Shown here piece by piece: positions 12,301 to 23,265 of a stretch of DNA of 64,000 nucleotides. The stretch spans positions 30,383,986 through 30,447,985 of the forward strand of contig JACBWW010000004.1 in NCBI GenBank assembly GCA_020086605.1, written 5' to 3'. This DNA is from Lanius collurio. Taxonomy: Eukaryota; Chordata; Aves; Passeriformes; Laniidae. Made by a program: the position numbers and the translations under genes. The notes beneath the pieces are model-generated. The model was not told the DNA's origin. It did not search any database and saw nothing but the letters and a program-made list of their open reading frames with translations. Positions within the stretch are counted from its first letter, which is position 1, and each line of letters begins with the position of its first letter.

Positions 12301-13920
12301 TCTTCAGCCACTTCAGCAGCCCTTGCTTGGCACACGTTCCTGAGCTGCTCTCTGGGAGTCAGACACAGTGGGTCAGCTCCTGCAGAAAGGGCCACTGGGA
12401 TTCACTGGTTTGGGGCTTGGGTAAAGGACTGAGAATGGTTTTGTTTATTAAATGGTAATTAATATACTTTTCTATTTGGAAATTTGAGTGTAATAATACA
12501 ACTGTAATGTGCAAATGCTCTCCAGTGAGATTTTTTAGTGATAATATTTACTTCTGTAGTGTCTCACAACTGAGTATTATCCCAGTGTGCTGAATGTGGA
12601 AACTCCTGGACTGGTTATATCCTAGACTGGTGTGGCCTCAAAAGTCTTAAGGCCACTCTTAAGGCAAGAATCTTGCTCCTTTCCACCTTTCCTGTGCTGT
12701 TGTTGCTGCCTTCAATACATGTGATAGTCCACAGTTTAATACTTTGCCTATGGCAGTTTTAAATGCAGACAGAGGCTATTCTGTAATTTTCCTTGCATTG
12801 CTGCTGGCACATTGCTGTGGCTCTGCCACACCACCTGTGAAGCTTCCAGTAACAGTTGGAAACTGTTTCTCCTTTAGGGGCTTATTAGGTTGCTAACTAA
12901 TACACCTCAGGAATGATTTAGTTCTGTTACAGAGCAATCCCAGCTCCTCTGGGTCTGAGCAAACCAGTGCAGACAGTAGGGTGATCTGTATTAACCCCGG
13001 CTTGTTTAAGCAGTACTCAACACACAAGCAGAGACTGTGAAGAGCAGTGGTGCTTTGCTAGAAACACTCATGGGTCTCTATTTTCTCTAATTTTGTTTCT
13101 TCTTTTACCTCAAGTAGTCATCTAGTCCTATTTGTCCTTTAATGAGATAGGGTTTTGGTCTCTATTGGAAGATTAAAAATAATCACAGTGAAATAACATC
13201 CTGATTGCAGCACCTGCTGCTACATACTTGGTCTTGTATACAGGGGAATGACAAGTATTGCCCAACCTCATAGAGCTACACAGCTAATGAAGTTTTATTA
13301 TCCAAGCCATGCCATTTTACATGAAAAAGAAAGTAGTATGCAAATCATTCTACAGTTTGAGGCTGACCTTGCGATACAGAGTGTCATGGAACTGTGATCT
13401 GAATTTCCAATTTGTTTTTTTTTCTTTTTTCTTATGCTCTTGGGAAAAAAAAATAGCTCAAAACAAACTTGAAAATGTGTACAATCTGTGAAATGCCTTT
13501 GAGCATCCAGTCAGCAAGAAATCTGAAGCAAAGTGTCAAGGCCTAAGCTCTCCAGGTGATCTTGCAGACTGTAGTGTGCTGCACTGATGCTGAACATTTT
13601 TCCAGCTATTGAAAAATCAAGAATTCTTATCAAGGTCTAGACAGATCTTTGGGTGGTTTTGATGGCAGTGCAGGCTGCCCTCCTGGTTTCTCAGGAGCTG
13701 GACAAGAAGGCACAAATCAGGAACTGGGCTTTCAGGTGGTAGCTGGGCTCCTTGAGCAGCCTGGGCTGCCCAGTGAGCTGAGTGTGCCTAGAGGAGGCAG
13801 GAGCCCCAAGGATGCCCATCTGTCCATTTCTTCACCCAGTGAAGGGAGAGAAGGAAGCCCCAATCTGAACTACTTAAAATCAGCAAAGTATAAGAGTATA
13901 AGGACTTTTGACTCTAAGGC
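9321..13920. other. Unique non-coding sequence
   Basis: No supported gene. 9330-9500 looks like candidate conserved non-coding DNA with an octamer ATTTGCAT at 9486-9493. A 126-codon minus-strand frame (11674-12054) does not resemble a known family. 13640-13870 is locally GC-rich but almost free of CpG and is open on the plus strand (13649-13972). I regard that frame as compositional rather than genic. Confidence 0.5.
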
Positions 13921-13929
13921 CTGGTTTTG

Positions 13930-14015
13930 CATCTCATATCTTTCATCTTTTCATCTCATATCCCAAGTCTAAGCCTGTTAATTCTCTTCACATCTTCAGT
14001 CTAAGCTTCTTAATG
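13930..14015. repeat. Two short imperfect tandem duplications
   Basis: catctcatatc occurs at 13930-13940 and again at 13952-13962 (period 22). It is followed immediately by a second duplicated word, agtctaagcctgttaat near 13966 and agtctaagcttcttaat near 13998 (period about 32). These are probably replication-slippage products in a pyrimidine-rich stretch. Confidence 0.7.
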
Positions 14016-16815
14016 GGTAGGTTTACACCCATTTACTCCACTGCTTTTATTGTCCTTTGACTTAATCATGCTTCTCCCATCCCCAGTGATTATGCTGGAA
14101 GAACAATCCTGGCTTTTCTTGGCTTTCAGTCCACAGGACTAAACAAGTCAAGCTTATAATCTCTGGTAAAAATGTTCTCTTCATTTTTCTGATTATCCTC
14201 AAATCCTTTCTCTGTACCTTTTGCAGTTCAGATTTTTTTTTTTTCCAACAGGACTGACCTGATTAAAAAGTATTTCAGATGGGGCTTTGCCAAAGTGTTC
14301 TGTGGTAGCATCTCTTTGGTGCACCAGAAGATCATGTCTGGCTGGCAGATGGTATGGGTTCTCTTTTTCATGTTTTTATATTGAGTAGTGTTAGCCTCTC
14401 TGCATAATGGCTTGGCTGAAAGATGCAGCAATGACATCTCAGCCTTCAGAATGAGAGTTATGGCATTGGCTGTTAATTCCTCTGTGCAAAAATCTGGTGG
14501 CATCTAAGGCTGAAAGTCTGCTGGCTATCCTAAGGTTAAGTGTAGGTTGTCGTTATGGCCAGCCAGCCTACTGGTTTCCTGTATAATTTTGGTGTTCTGT
14601 TCTTAGTGGATACATCAAAATCTTCCAGTCAAATATTGGAATCATTAAATGCACTGAGTTCTAAATTGATGCAGTCTAAGTCACTCTGCTATTTCAAGTA
14701 ATGAAACCACAGATCAAAAATGTAAATTTATATTATATGCTGAGAGCTCCTGGGTATTTTTATATCTTTATAAAGGAAGACAATTGTATAAAGGTCACTC
14801 ATTTCAGTAACATGGATATGTAATTCTATAAAGTTTTGAGCTATTTTTTTAAAGTATGCTTTTATGTCTTCATTTTCCTTATGCACTATCATTCCTGATA
14901 TAGCATAGGTTCATTAACAGAAGCACTTCATAAAAGAAATATGGAGGGATTAATAAGTAATGGCATACTCAAAATGAACAAAGATTGAGCACTTGAGTTT
15001 CTGTATCATTAACCCAAGGAATTACAGGGAGAAGGTACTGCGTTGGTTAAGTTTGGGAAGGCCTAAAACTGTCTACAGCAGACATATATTATAGACTATT
15101 TATTTATTTATTTTTAATTTGTAATCCATCTTGCTTGATGAATGTTGTAAGCTCGCCAGTTGGCATTTTATACTTTGAATACTTTTCCTCTAGATACTTC
15201 ACTTGGTCAGTTGCCATCTTCCAATGTGTGGGATGACATTTTGAATTTTCTTTTAGTAATTTTTCTTTTTTTTAAAGCTGCACTAAATAAAATGATATTT
15301 ATATTATTATGACATTGTTTACCTTTATCTTGCTTAATTATGGGATAATGTTCACAGTGGAGGAGTATATGAGGCAGTGAATGGTATTTGCTGGTGATTA
15401 ATTGTACAATGAAGCTGAGACATTCGATAACTACAAAACCTGTTGGTTGTGGCTGTATTCCACCTCTGTGAAGATTATTCATTTCATGTGGAAAGAGGCA
15501 AGAATAAGGTAAACTGCAGTGATGTTTTTTTTTCAGTACTTGTATTGCTTTTTCTTTGCATTTGTCTTGGTACTTTAAGAGCAGGTGGGTTTATTAATAA
15601 AATACATATTTTAAAAGTTCAGGAATTTCCCTTACAGGTTAGAAGTTTGTTCCTTGCCTCAATATGAAACTGATTCTTCTTAAGCTGGAGAAAAATGTAT
15701 AATATGAATTTTTAAGAAATTATACTACATAAAATTAAATTTGCACTTTTACTGGGAAAATGCTCGATTTCTCAGTTTTAAAAAATTTTGCTATCCTTTT
15801 TTCCACAATTCCATATGCATTATACTAAAATCTGCAATGCTTGTCAAATATAGCTGGGAAAATGGAGTGGATGTATGGTGGTATTTCTGATACAGCAAGA
15901 CCACATGGTTAGACAGAGTATCACCCTCAAAAGGGAAATGTTATAAGTAGTGCACAGCTTCAGTTTAAAATGTTTGGTAATGGGATTGGTGGAATAGGAA
16001 AGATTTTTCACTTCTAGAATCAGCAATGCATTATGCTCTTAGAAGTTATACCTTTTATTTTTACAATTTAAGCTGTATTTCAGCTGACCTGCGGGGAGGT
16101 AATTTGTTTTGGTGTATCTATCCCTTTCTTTCATCCAGTTATATACATCCCCATTCATCATCCTGCTGGTTTGAAGGATGCACTGAATACCAGAGAGCCA
16201 TTCAAGAAGGACTGATGCATGAGCTGGAGTGAGAAGCCCTTGCCCTCCAGAGCCACATCAATTTCAGAATATAATCCTGCAATCACCACTTTCTGTAGGG
16301 TGGAGTGAGACATTTAACATCCTCTTAGGTGGTGCCATAGTTCATATCATCCTATCTAATGTTTTGCTAAATTTGAGCCTCTTCTGCTCGCCTCTGGCTG
16401 GTACAGCAGAGGGGTGGGGAGGAGTAGTTACTTCTCACTGCTGTTTCTAACTCCACACCCATTGATATTTTGATTTGAGGAACTAGGGAAAGTTTGTTAG
16501 TGAGGAAGCTCGGGCTTTCAGTGTACCTGATGGGGCTCGTGTCATCACTGTGTAGTGGTCCAGTACAAATTGAGAGAAGTATTTTTACCAATACTTTCCA
16601 TTGTTTTGCCTCTCCTACGGATTATTTTTGTTTGTGAATGTCCTTGGAATTCTTTCATACTGCATCAACTAGTTATGAACAGCTCATGACAGCTAATGCA
16701 ATTACAGTTATGATTCATTAACATAATTGGACAGTATTCTTAATACTCTGCCTGCTGAAGTGAAACAGAAAAAGTGGGAATTGCACAGTGATGCTCACTG
16801 TCTAGCTAACTAAGA
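14016..16815. other. Unique non-coding sequence
   Basis: No supported gene. A TTTA microsatellite sits at 15097-15116. 16665-16740 is dense in homeodomain-type ATTA/TAAT words and is discussed in the findings. The remaining open frames are short and random-looking. Confidence 0.5.
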
Positions 16816-16889
16816 TTTTTTTGTTGTTTTTTGGTTGTTTGGGGGTTTTTTGTTTGTTGGTTTTATTTTGGAGGGTTTTTTTTAGTTTT
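16816..16889. repeat. T/G-only simple sequence with a G5 run
   Basis: About 74 bases of runs of T separated by G, GG or GGGGG, with almost no A and no C. This is degenerate (TTTG)n/(TTTGG)n simple sequence. Similar strand-biased tracts recur at 34406-34459 (T/G) and, in the A/C orientation, at 21470-21530 and 58692-58731. Confidence 0.85.
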
Positions 16890-18156
16890 GCCATAGTAAC
16901 AGCGATGATACAGAATGTAATCATAAAATTAAAGTAATCCTCATTTTGGATATTATTTTTAACAGGAGCAGTGGTGCCAATAGCACAACGGGCCTTTGAT
17001 CTTCAGGAATTGCTAATTTTTTACTTCCTCAAGTACTGTGCAAAGCTCTGCTGTAGGAAAGTATTCTCTCATATGCAGAAATCCATCACGGGGTAGGGAG
17101 CATTAACTGATCACTAATTGAATCTAACTTGCCTAAGGTCTAGAAAACAAATTATTTTCTTTGGTAAAGTAAGCAGATAGTATCTCTCAGATAGATTAGT
17201 TATCAAAACCTTTTTTTTTGTTCTTTTCCCATGCTGAAAGGGGAAAAAGGTGGCGTTGGTGGTGTTTTCTTTTGACCCAATTCCCAAATTTTGAATTTTT
17301 ATTTTCATCTGTTTTGCACATTGCTTTCAGCCATTTCCTTCCCATGGCGTTTCATTCTCCTTCCCAGATCTTTACCAGAATATCTGCAGTTTCATGCACT
17401 GGTGCCTATTTTGGGAGCTTTTAGTTGAACACACTTCCAGCTCCTTCTTGGGCACCACACAACCACTGTGTAGCTTGTAGTTATTGGTAAATAATGTTGG
17501 ATATTTCTTTGCATTTGAGTCATAGCACCAGAGAGAAAACATTTGGTCAATTGCAGTGATTTTTCTTTCCCTTTTGTCATTTATCCCTCTCCCAGCCCCA
17601 TTCACCCCATAGAGTTTCTTAGCTGCTTTTTTTTTTTTAACGTGACTTACTGAAAGGAGAGTCTACTAGACCCTCTAGAAGGCTTTTGTCTCCTTAAAGT
17701 AACACTTTATCATCCATTTCTATACTCCCAACCCAATTAGAATGTTACTGTATCAAGACATAAGCAAATAATTTGTAGCATAGAGCTTCCTGAAAAGTGA
17801 GAAGGTAATTTCCTGGGTAGATCTGCCCTAACCAGGTTGAGAATGGCTTTCCTTTTCAAATTAAGGTTATTCCTAAAAATGTAGTGCTGTTATATGAACC
17901 AGTTAAAATGAAATATTTAAATTGTACATCCTACAGAATGTTACACGTTTTATTTCTGATACTGCAAAGCTGAGCAAAGGAGTCTTCGAAATAATGAATT
18001 TTATTAAGCAGAGAATAACTCTGCCTTGAGACTTTATCTGTTTTTACCACCTACAGTAATTTTAAATATAGTGGTGATCTAAGTTATTTACTGATTCATT
18101 CTGAAATTTGACATACTTTTGTAGTAATTTCAGTGGATGGGTAATTTCTTACATTT
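16890..18156. other. Unique non-coding sequence, locally pyrimidine-rich
   Basis: No supported gene. 17300-17640 is enriched in T and C on the plus strand (several CCTTCCC/TTTCCCTTTT words, ending in a T run at 17629-17638). Nothing else is recognised. Confidence 0.5.
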
Positions 18157-18275
18157 TAAGACTAGAAAGGGCTGTGAGGTGAGCTGATTTGATCACTTGG
18201 GTATGACAGGCAAATGTATTTTACAAAATTAATTTCTTATATTAATCCCTAAATTAGAATAAATCATTCCATCCT
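18157..18275 (-). mobile_element. Very old CR1-like 3' end (tentative)
   Basis: The stretch beginning AAGACTAGAAAGGGCTGTGA with GATCACTTGG downstream resembles, from memory, the 3' end of an ancient amniote CR1 lineage (AGGCCAGAAGGGACCATTGTGATCATCTAG type), read on the minus strand. Further right the resemblance continues weakly around 18240-18260. There is no terminal octamer tail. The call rests on short diverged matches and could be wrong. Confidence 0.35.
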
Positions 18276-18612
18276 CAGGAGATTAGACCCAGTAAGAGGA
18301 TAGGAGAAGTGATGCTGCATAGACCTTGTTGATAAATGAGCCTCTTCAAATACTGTTTTGGAGGATAACATCTCTCAGGTAATAATTTCTTCCCACCAGT
18401 TCATTAGACTATTTATGAAATCTTGAAAGACTTTTTAATAACGTTAAAATCATCACTATGAATTTTTTGTCTCTGTGTTGTTTATTTAATCCTTTCATGG
18501 AATAGCAGCAAAGCTACCCTGAAAGGAAGTGTTTTGGAATAGCTTGGCAATGCTGATGCTGCCGTTGATGGATACAGTCAGAGCAGTCTCAGCAGCACCT
18601 TCTGTGTTCTAA

Positions 18613-18900
18613 ACATGTCCAGGGATGCAGCTGAACTGCCAGATCTGCTGCACTTCCCATCCATGCCATTGGGCTGAATCTGGGAGTGACTGCTCATTGT
18701 CAGCGTTCAAAGAAAAGTTCCTGCAAAAGTTGTCACAAGTGAATTCTTCTGCCTCGCCTTGGTCAGTTGAACCACTGCCAGTACAGGAGCGTGTTTCTGT
18801 TAGTGACAATCCGTGTCACAGCAATCAGCAGTCACCTTCATCTTCTCTGGGATGTCGTCAAAATGACAGTATTTTTTACAATACCTACATGACTTACTAG
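18613..18900 (+). CDS. Coding-like open frame, possible terminal exon (unidentified)
   Basis: The plus-strand frame is open from 18613 (just after a TAA at 18610) to a TAG at 18898-18900; the first ATG is at 18625. I do not recognise the protein. From about codon 27 the translation reads like a real hydrophilic C-terminus: SAFKEKFLQKLSQ, then a Ser/Pro-rich stretch and a Tyr-rich end (FYNTYMTY). Five CpGs fall within 18704-18857 in a CpG-poor region, which suggests constraint or a younger insertion. A possible acceptor (tgctcattgtcag) ends at 18703, a perfect hairpin follows at 18926-18953, and AATAAA is at 19200-19205. No other exon is evident nearby, and a minus-strand frame (18609-18809) is open over the same bases. 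It may be a last exon, a pseudogene scrap or chance. Confidence 0.22.
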   Translation, partial: TCPGMQLNCQICCTSHPCHWAESGSDCSLSAFKEKFLQKLSQVNSSASPWSVEPLPVQERVSVSDNPCHSNQQSPSSSLGCRQNDSIFYNTYMTY

Positions 18901-18925
18901 ATCAATGGGGAAAACCCCTGTGTTT

Positions 18926-18953
18926 TACATTAGAAAAAAACATTTCTAATGTA
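18926..18953. repeat. Perfect 11-bp inverted repeat, 6-nt loop
   Basis: TACATTAGAAA (18926-18936) and its exact reverse complement TTTCTAATGTA (18943-18953) flank AAAACA. It sits 25 bases after the stop codon of the coding-like frame and could fold in RNA from either strand. At 28 bases in total it is too short to be a pre-miRNA by itself. Confidence 0.85.
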
Positions 18954-21900
18954 TGATGGAGGAATTCCAGTGCCCTCTGTCCAGGACCTTCAATGCATGC
19001 CAAAAAAAAAACAAAAAACAAAGAACCCCTGGATATAGAAGTGGTAACAGCAGACAGAGGAGTACAGGTTTAGGGTCTGGAATGGTGCAGGCTTATTTGA
19101 GACCAATGCAATTCTGTGTGGATGCTTCATAAGACAGCATGAGCATTGATAAATCTTGAGTTGTTCTGACCCTGCAAAACCAGTCATAGCAGAGCCTAAA
19201 ATAAATGAAAGATTGCATATTGGGTTTAAGTTTTAGGATTACTAAGAAACCCTCAAGGGACATGCTTCTAAATCATATGTGGCAGTTGAGCACCTATTTT
19301 TTTTGGTGTTTGTCTTCTCCAGCACTTTTAAAAGCTCTGTGTGAGTTTTCTCCCTATATTTTTTAGGCACTTAAAATGTTAAAAATATGGCCATTCAGGT
19401 TTAACAAGGTTGTTATCACAAGAGCAAGAGTAGATATAAGCATTTTTTGTTGGTTTTGCCACAATAATGAAGATTATGTGGTCTGTACTGCAGATTCCTG
19501 AAGGTCTCTGCCTGCCTGCCTACTCGTTGCCTGCAGTCAGCCCGAGCACCTTTTCCTGGCTATACCATGAAATTAATGTAGGCTTGTGCCTTTGGGCAGG
19601 ATATCATCTCCTGTGGAATGACACATCTGTTTGGGAACACTTCATTTTTTCAGTTCAGAATTAATTTCTTTCCTCTGTGGGAATGAGCTAACTATTACCG
19701 GGAGGTAATGAGCTCCTGGCAGCTCCTGCTGTTGTCATGCAGTGGAAGGTGTCGTGTCGGGTGTGTGTTTGTAGCTGGTGTGCAAACTGTTCATCATGAT
19801 CACATCAGTCACTGCAGATCCCTTAGTGCCTAACCTTCTCCTTTCTGCTTTTACCAAGACCTGCAGAGATGTGTTGCGTTTTAGGGATGGCCTTTTTATA
19901 TGATTTTTTAGTGCTTTCTGATTCTGAAATGTTTTCTTATTTTTAGACAGATTTGGTGGCAGATTGAGCTCCACTGTGTGCTCTGAATCATAGATTTTGT
20001 TGTGACTTCTAACCTTTTTGTTACTTTCCAGTTGGAGAAATATGTTCTTGTATTGTATAGTAACAGTTGTTTTTTATTCCGCTGCTACAATCAATACTTG
20101 TTTTTGAGGCTGTGGAACAATTTATAGGGATATACAAACGTTGTAGTGACAGGCTGTGCTTCCCTAGCACCTTGTCAGAGGTGAGAGCAGTGCATGTTCC
20201 TTGTGAGAAAGGCCACAAGGTAGAGGTGTAGGGAAAGCATCACTTTCTGTGGTAGAGTTCCAGTAAGAAACTAGACTAGGAAAGAATGAAGCCCTACATC
20301 CTTTCCTACTTCAGTGTATATTCAAATCATGTCCTGCTTGTACTGTCTGAAGAATGTGTAAGAGAAGAATGTATTGCTAAGAATAAGTAAGAGTGAATAA
20401 AGAAAAAGGCAAACATTTTGTTTGGTTTGGTTTGGAAAGAAAAAACAGTTTGAATAAAAGAATTTGTCAGCTGCTTACTGAGTTCATTGCAGCTGAGCAC
20501 AAAAGCAAGGAATTGCCTTCAAGGTCTGCAAGATTTGGGGAAACATTTTGCACAACCTTTTTCATTTATTTTCCATCTTGTCTAGTTGTCTTGAATTGAT
20601 TTTAAAATTACATTTTGAGTTTTTAATAACTATAAACCCAGGATTTTCTGGTTTTAAACTCTTAAGTTCTGCCTGGCCATGGGAAATGTATGCTAGAGAA
20701 GTCTCAAGCATTTCTGCCTTTAAAGTGTGGCTGTGTTGGGATTTGGCTGTAGGATGCAATAGGGTCATGTGGCAACAGGATTATTAAACTGAGCTTCCAA
20801 GGAAGCTTTCATCTGTAGACCTTGCAGGCTGAATCCTTGGGAAGTAAGTGCAAAACTCTCATGACTTGAATACTGAAGAGTTAATTTAGCTGTTTGTGAT
20901 TACTCTGTAGAAACAGGCTACTTAAGAAAAGAGAAACAATGCATTTTATCACTTTTTGTTTGTTTTTTTTTTCTTTTAAATCAGTGAAGCAAACAACTGC
21001 TTGTCATGTCTAATTCTTTAGTGCTGGTTTGGCCTCTGAAAAATTTGGGAGTTTTTTATTAGTTCACATTCATATGATGCTGTTTGTGTGCAGACTGATA
21101 AGATGGAATTTACCTCACTGAAACACTATGTGTGCAGTCAGTTAGAATAGTACTAATTATTTAAAATAATATTTTAGGCATGAGATATTGTCTATGATAT
21201 GGCTAAACAGGCAAGTAATAAGAAAGCTATGTCATGGGTTCACAGCTCATTGATGACACCACAATTCCTGCCTCTCTCTATGTGTACCTTTTGCATGGTA
21301 AGTAGTAGGCAGCTTACTCCACTTTAAGTCTCGAATTTATGACAGGGTAAGAGTGGGCTGAATGTAGCCAGTTCCCCAGAAGCATACCCAGCGAATCGTC
21401 TAAAAGCTGTAAACTTTATCCTCTTCTCCCAGACTGCATTGCTGTCCAGCTGCAGCAGTAACCTTAAGAACCCCACTCAAACAAAATAAAACCAAAAAAC
21501 AAACACCCTTACCTCCCACCCCCTCCACTTTATAAATCTTTATGAAAGTAAAAAACCTAGCCTGGACTAGAAAAGGATGTTTCCAGCAGTGACAAATAAC
21601 ATGTGGATAGTTTATTGCATGTACAGCTTGACTAGTCTCTGTCTTGAAACTTCTGTTGTAGGCAGATTTATTCAAAGTCTGACAAATATGTAATAAATTG
21701 GCTTGCCAAGCTGCACTATTGTAGCAGCAGCTCACTTGATGTCTGCAACATTTTAACTGTTATTATTGCAGTCACAACTCCTTGTTTCTGTTACTGGCTT
21801 TGGTTATTTTCTGTTGAGTGATTAAATGAGACCTTAAATTACTTGAAAACTATTTAATATTAATTATTAATAATAAATTTAATAAAACTAAGATTCAGTA

Positions 21901-22639
21901 ATTATTTTGGTCTGGTTTGGTACCTCAGTTTGCTTATCATGTTGTGAACATCTTGCATTTGAATGAAGCAAAAGTCAAAGAAATACTTTTTGGACTTAAA
22001 TTGCATACATTTTGGATTTAATTGAAAGAGCTCTCAGAGCAGACCAAATTCTGATACATGCTGCAGAGGGAGATGTGGACATTACAATAAGAAGTTTTAA
22101 AATATACCCAGGACACTTTACCAAGTGTGCTTTCAGAAACTGGAGAGAAGCTAGTTGACCTGACTAGATATTGATCTAAATAACTGAGGTTCCTGTTTGA
22201 AAGCACATACAACAATAATATTGGTCACTGGAAATTAATCTACACTTCTAGGTAATTTTTTTTTAACCTGAAGAAGTAAATCTGTTTGTTCCAGCAAGCC
22301 TTTCGACCCTTCTTATCCAAAGTTCTGCTTTGTCGCATGTCTGTTCTAGGAAAGATTTCCCCAGACATTACAGTTCTGGTGTTTCTGCTGTGCTCTGCTG
22401 TGGCTGCAGAGCTGCACTCTTTTTCCTTTGGATACATTACTGCCCAAACACAACAATAACAGCAAGTAGATAAACACGGGGGGAAAATTACTAACTAAAG
22501 GACTATAGATAGTTCTTTAGAAACTATTTTATGTGTGTGTGTTTTCCTTGATGATATGAGTACAAAATGCTCAGACAGTGCAATTCTAAAAGCTGTAGTC
22601 AGTATGGGAAAGCACTGAAGGATGCTCTGACAAGAATTG
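18954..22639. other. Unique non-coding sequence with A-rich simple tracts
   Basis: No supported gene. An A-rich run with single C interruptions lies at 19001-19025, an A/C-rich run followed by a C-rich segment at 21470-21530, and an AATAAA at 19200-19205. The longest frame (21400-21735, minus, 111 codons) reads through the A/C tract and is not protein-like. A short (TG)n lies at about 22531-22543. Confidence 0.5.
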
Positions 22640-23265
22640 AATGACCTTGATGATTAAAGCAGTAAAAAAACCCAATAAATCTATAGAACTGACTGGTCCA
22701 ATGTGCAAGGTGGTGCATGTTAAATCAAAACCATTAATTTCTTCTTTCGTCTGCAGCAAATGCATTCCTTGAAGAAGATCAGAGTGTAAGAGTCATAAAA
22801 AGATTCAGGAAGGACCAATGTGACATAAAAAACCCAGATGAGAGTAAGACCACACAACATTCTGTTTAAGGACTGAAAATGTAAGACAAAGTTGCTGCAC
22901 CCACAGCCTCCTGTTTAATAGCTCAAGAAGAGTAACTAAAGTTGCAATTGATGCAGAAGAGGGCTTGCAGGAAAGGCAGAGAACTGGAATGTCCATGTGC
23001 TGAGAGCTGGTAAATGCACAGAGAGAAGAACCTTTCCATTTAGTACCAAGTGTGGCTACCTGGAAATTGACAGCTGTAAGAAACTTTGGGCTAGATGTTA
23101 GAAGACATTTCTAAGGAGTGAGCTCCTCAAGAATTTTTGAGTAGGAGGAACATGGAATTTGTAACTTCCCTGAAAAATGGTAGTTTTTTTCAGGGAAGTT
23201 AAAGGACTGAATTAATAGACTCATGAGGTTTCTTCTGGTTTTCTGTCCCTAAAAATACATAGCAG
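22640..23265 (+). mobile_element. Decayed CR1 LINE, end of ORF2 to 3' end
   Basis: Three weak anchors occur in the right order and at about the expected spacing for a CR1 on the plus strand. At about 22699-22720 the frame reads MCKVVHVK, matching the conserved KCKVLHLG near the end of CR1 ORF2. At about 23088-23115 GGCTAGATGTTAGAAGACATTT resembles the 3'-UTR block TAGATTAGATATTAGGAAGAAATTT. At about 23212-23250 ACTCATGAGGTTTCTTC resembles the tail block before the terminal octamers, which are not preserved. Divergence is heavy, so the ends are approximate. A perfect hairpin lies inside it at 23162-23201. Confidence 0.45.
23162..23201. repeat. Perfect 16-bp inverted repeat, 8-nt loop
   Basis: TAACTTCCCTGAAAAA (23162-23177) is matched exactly by its reverse complement TTTTTCAGGGAAGTTA (23186-23201) around the loop TGGTAGTT. 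The right arm looks like the CR1 3'-UTR word CAGGGAAGTT, so the left arm may be a secondary copy made by template switching. Confidence 0.95.

Noticed and set aside
13649..13972. GC-richer 107-codon plus frame
   Set aside because: The region is GC-rich but nearly free of CpG and the translation is low-complexity Gly/Ser/Pro. No domain or exon boundary supports it.
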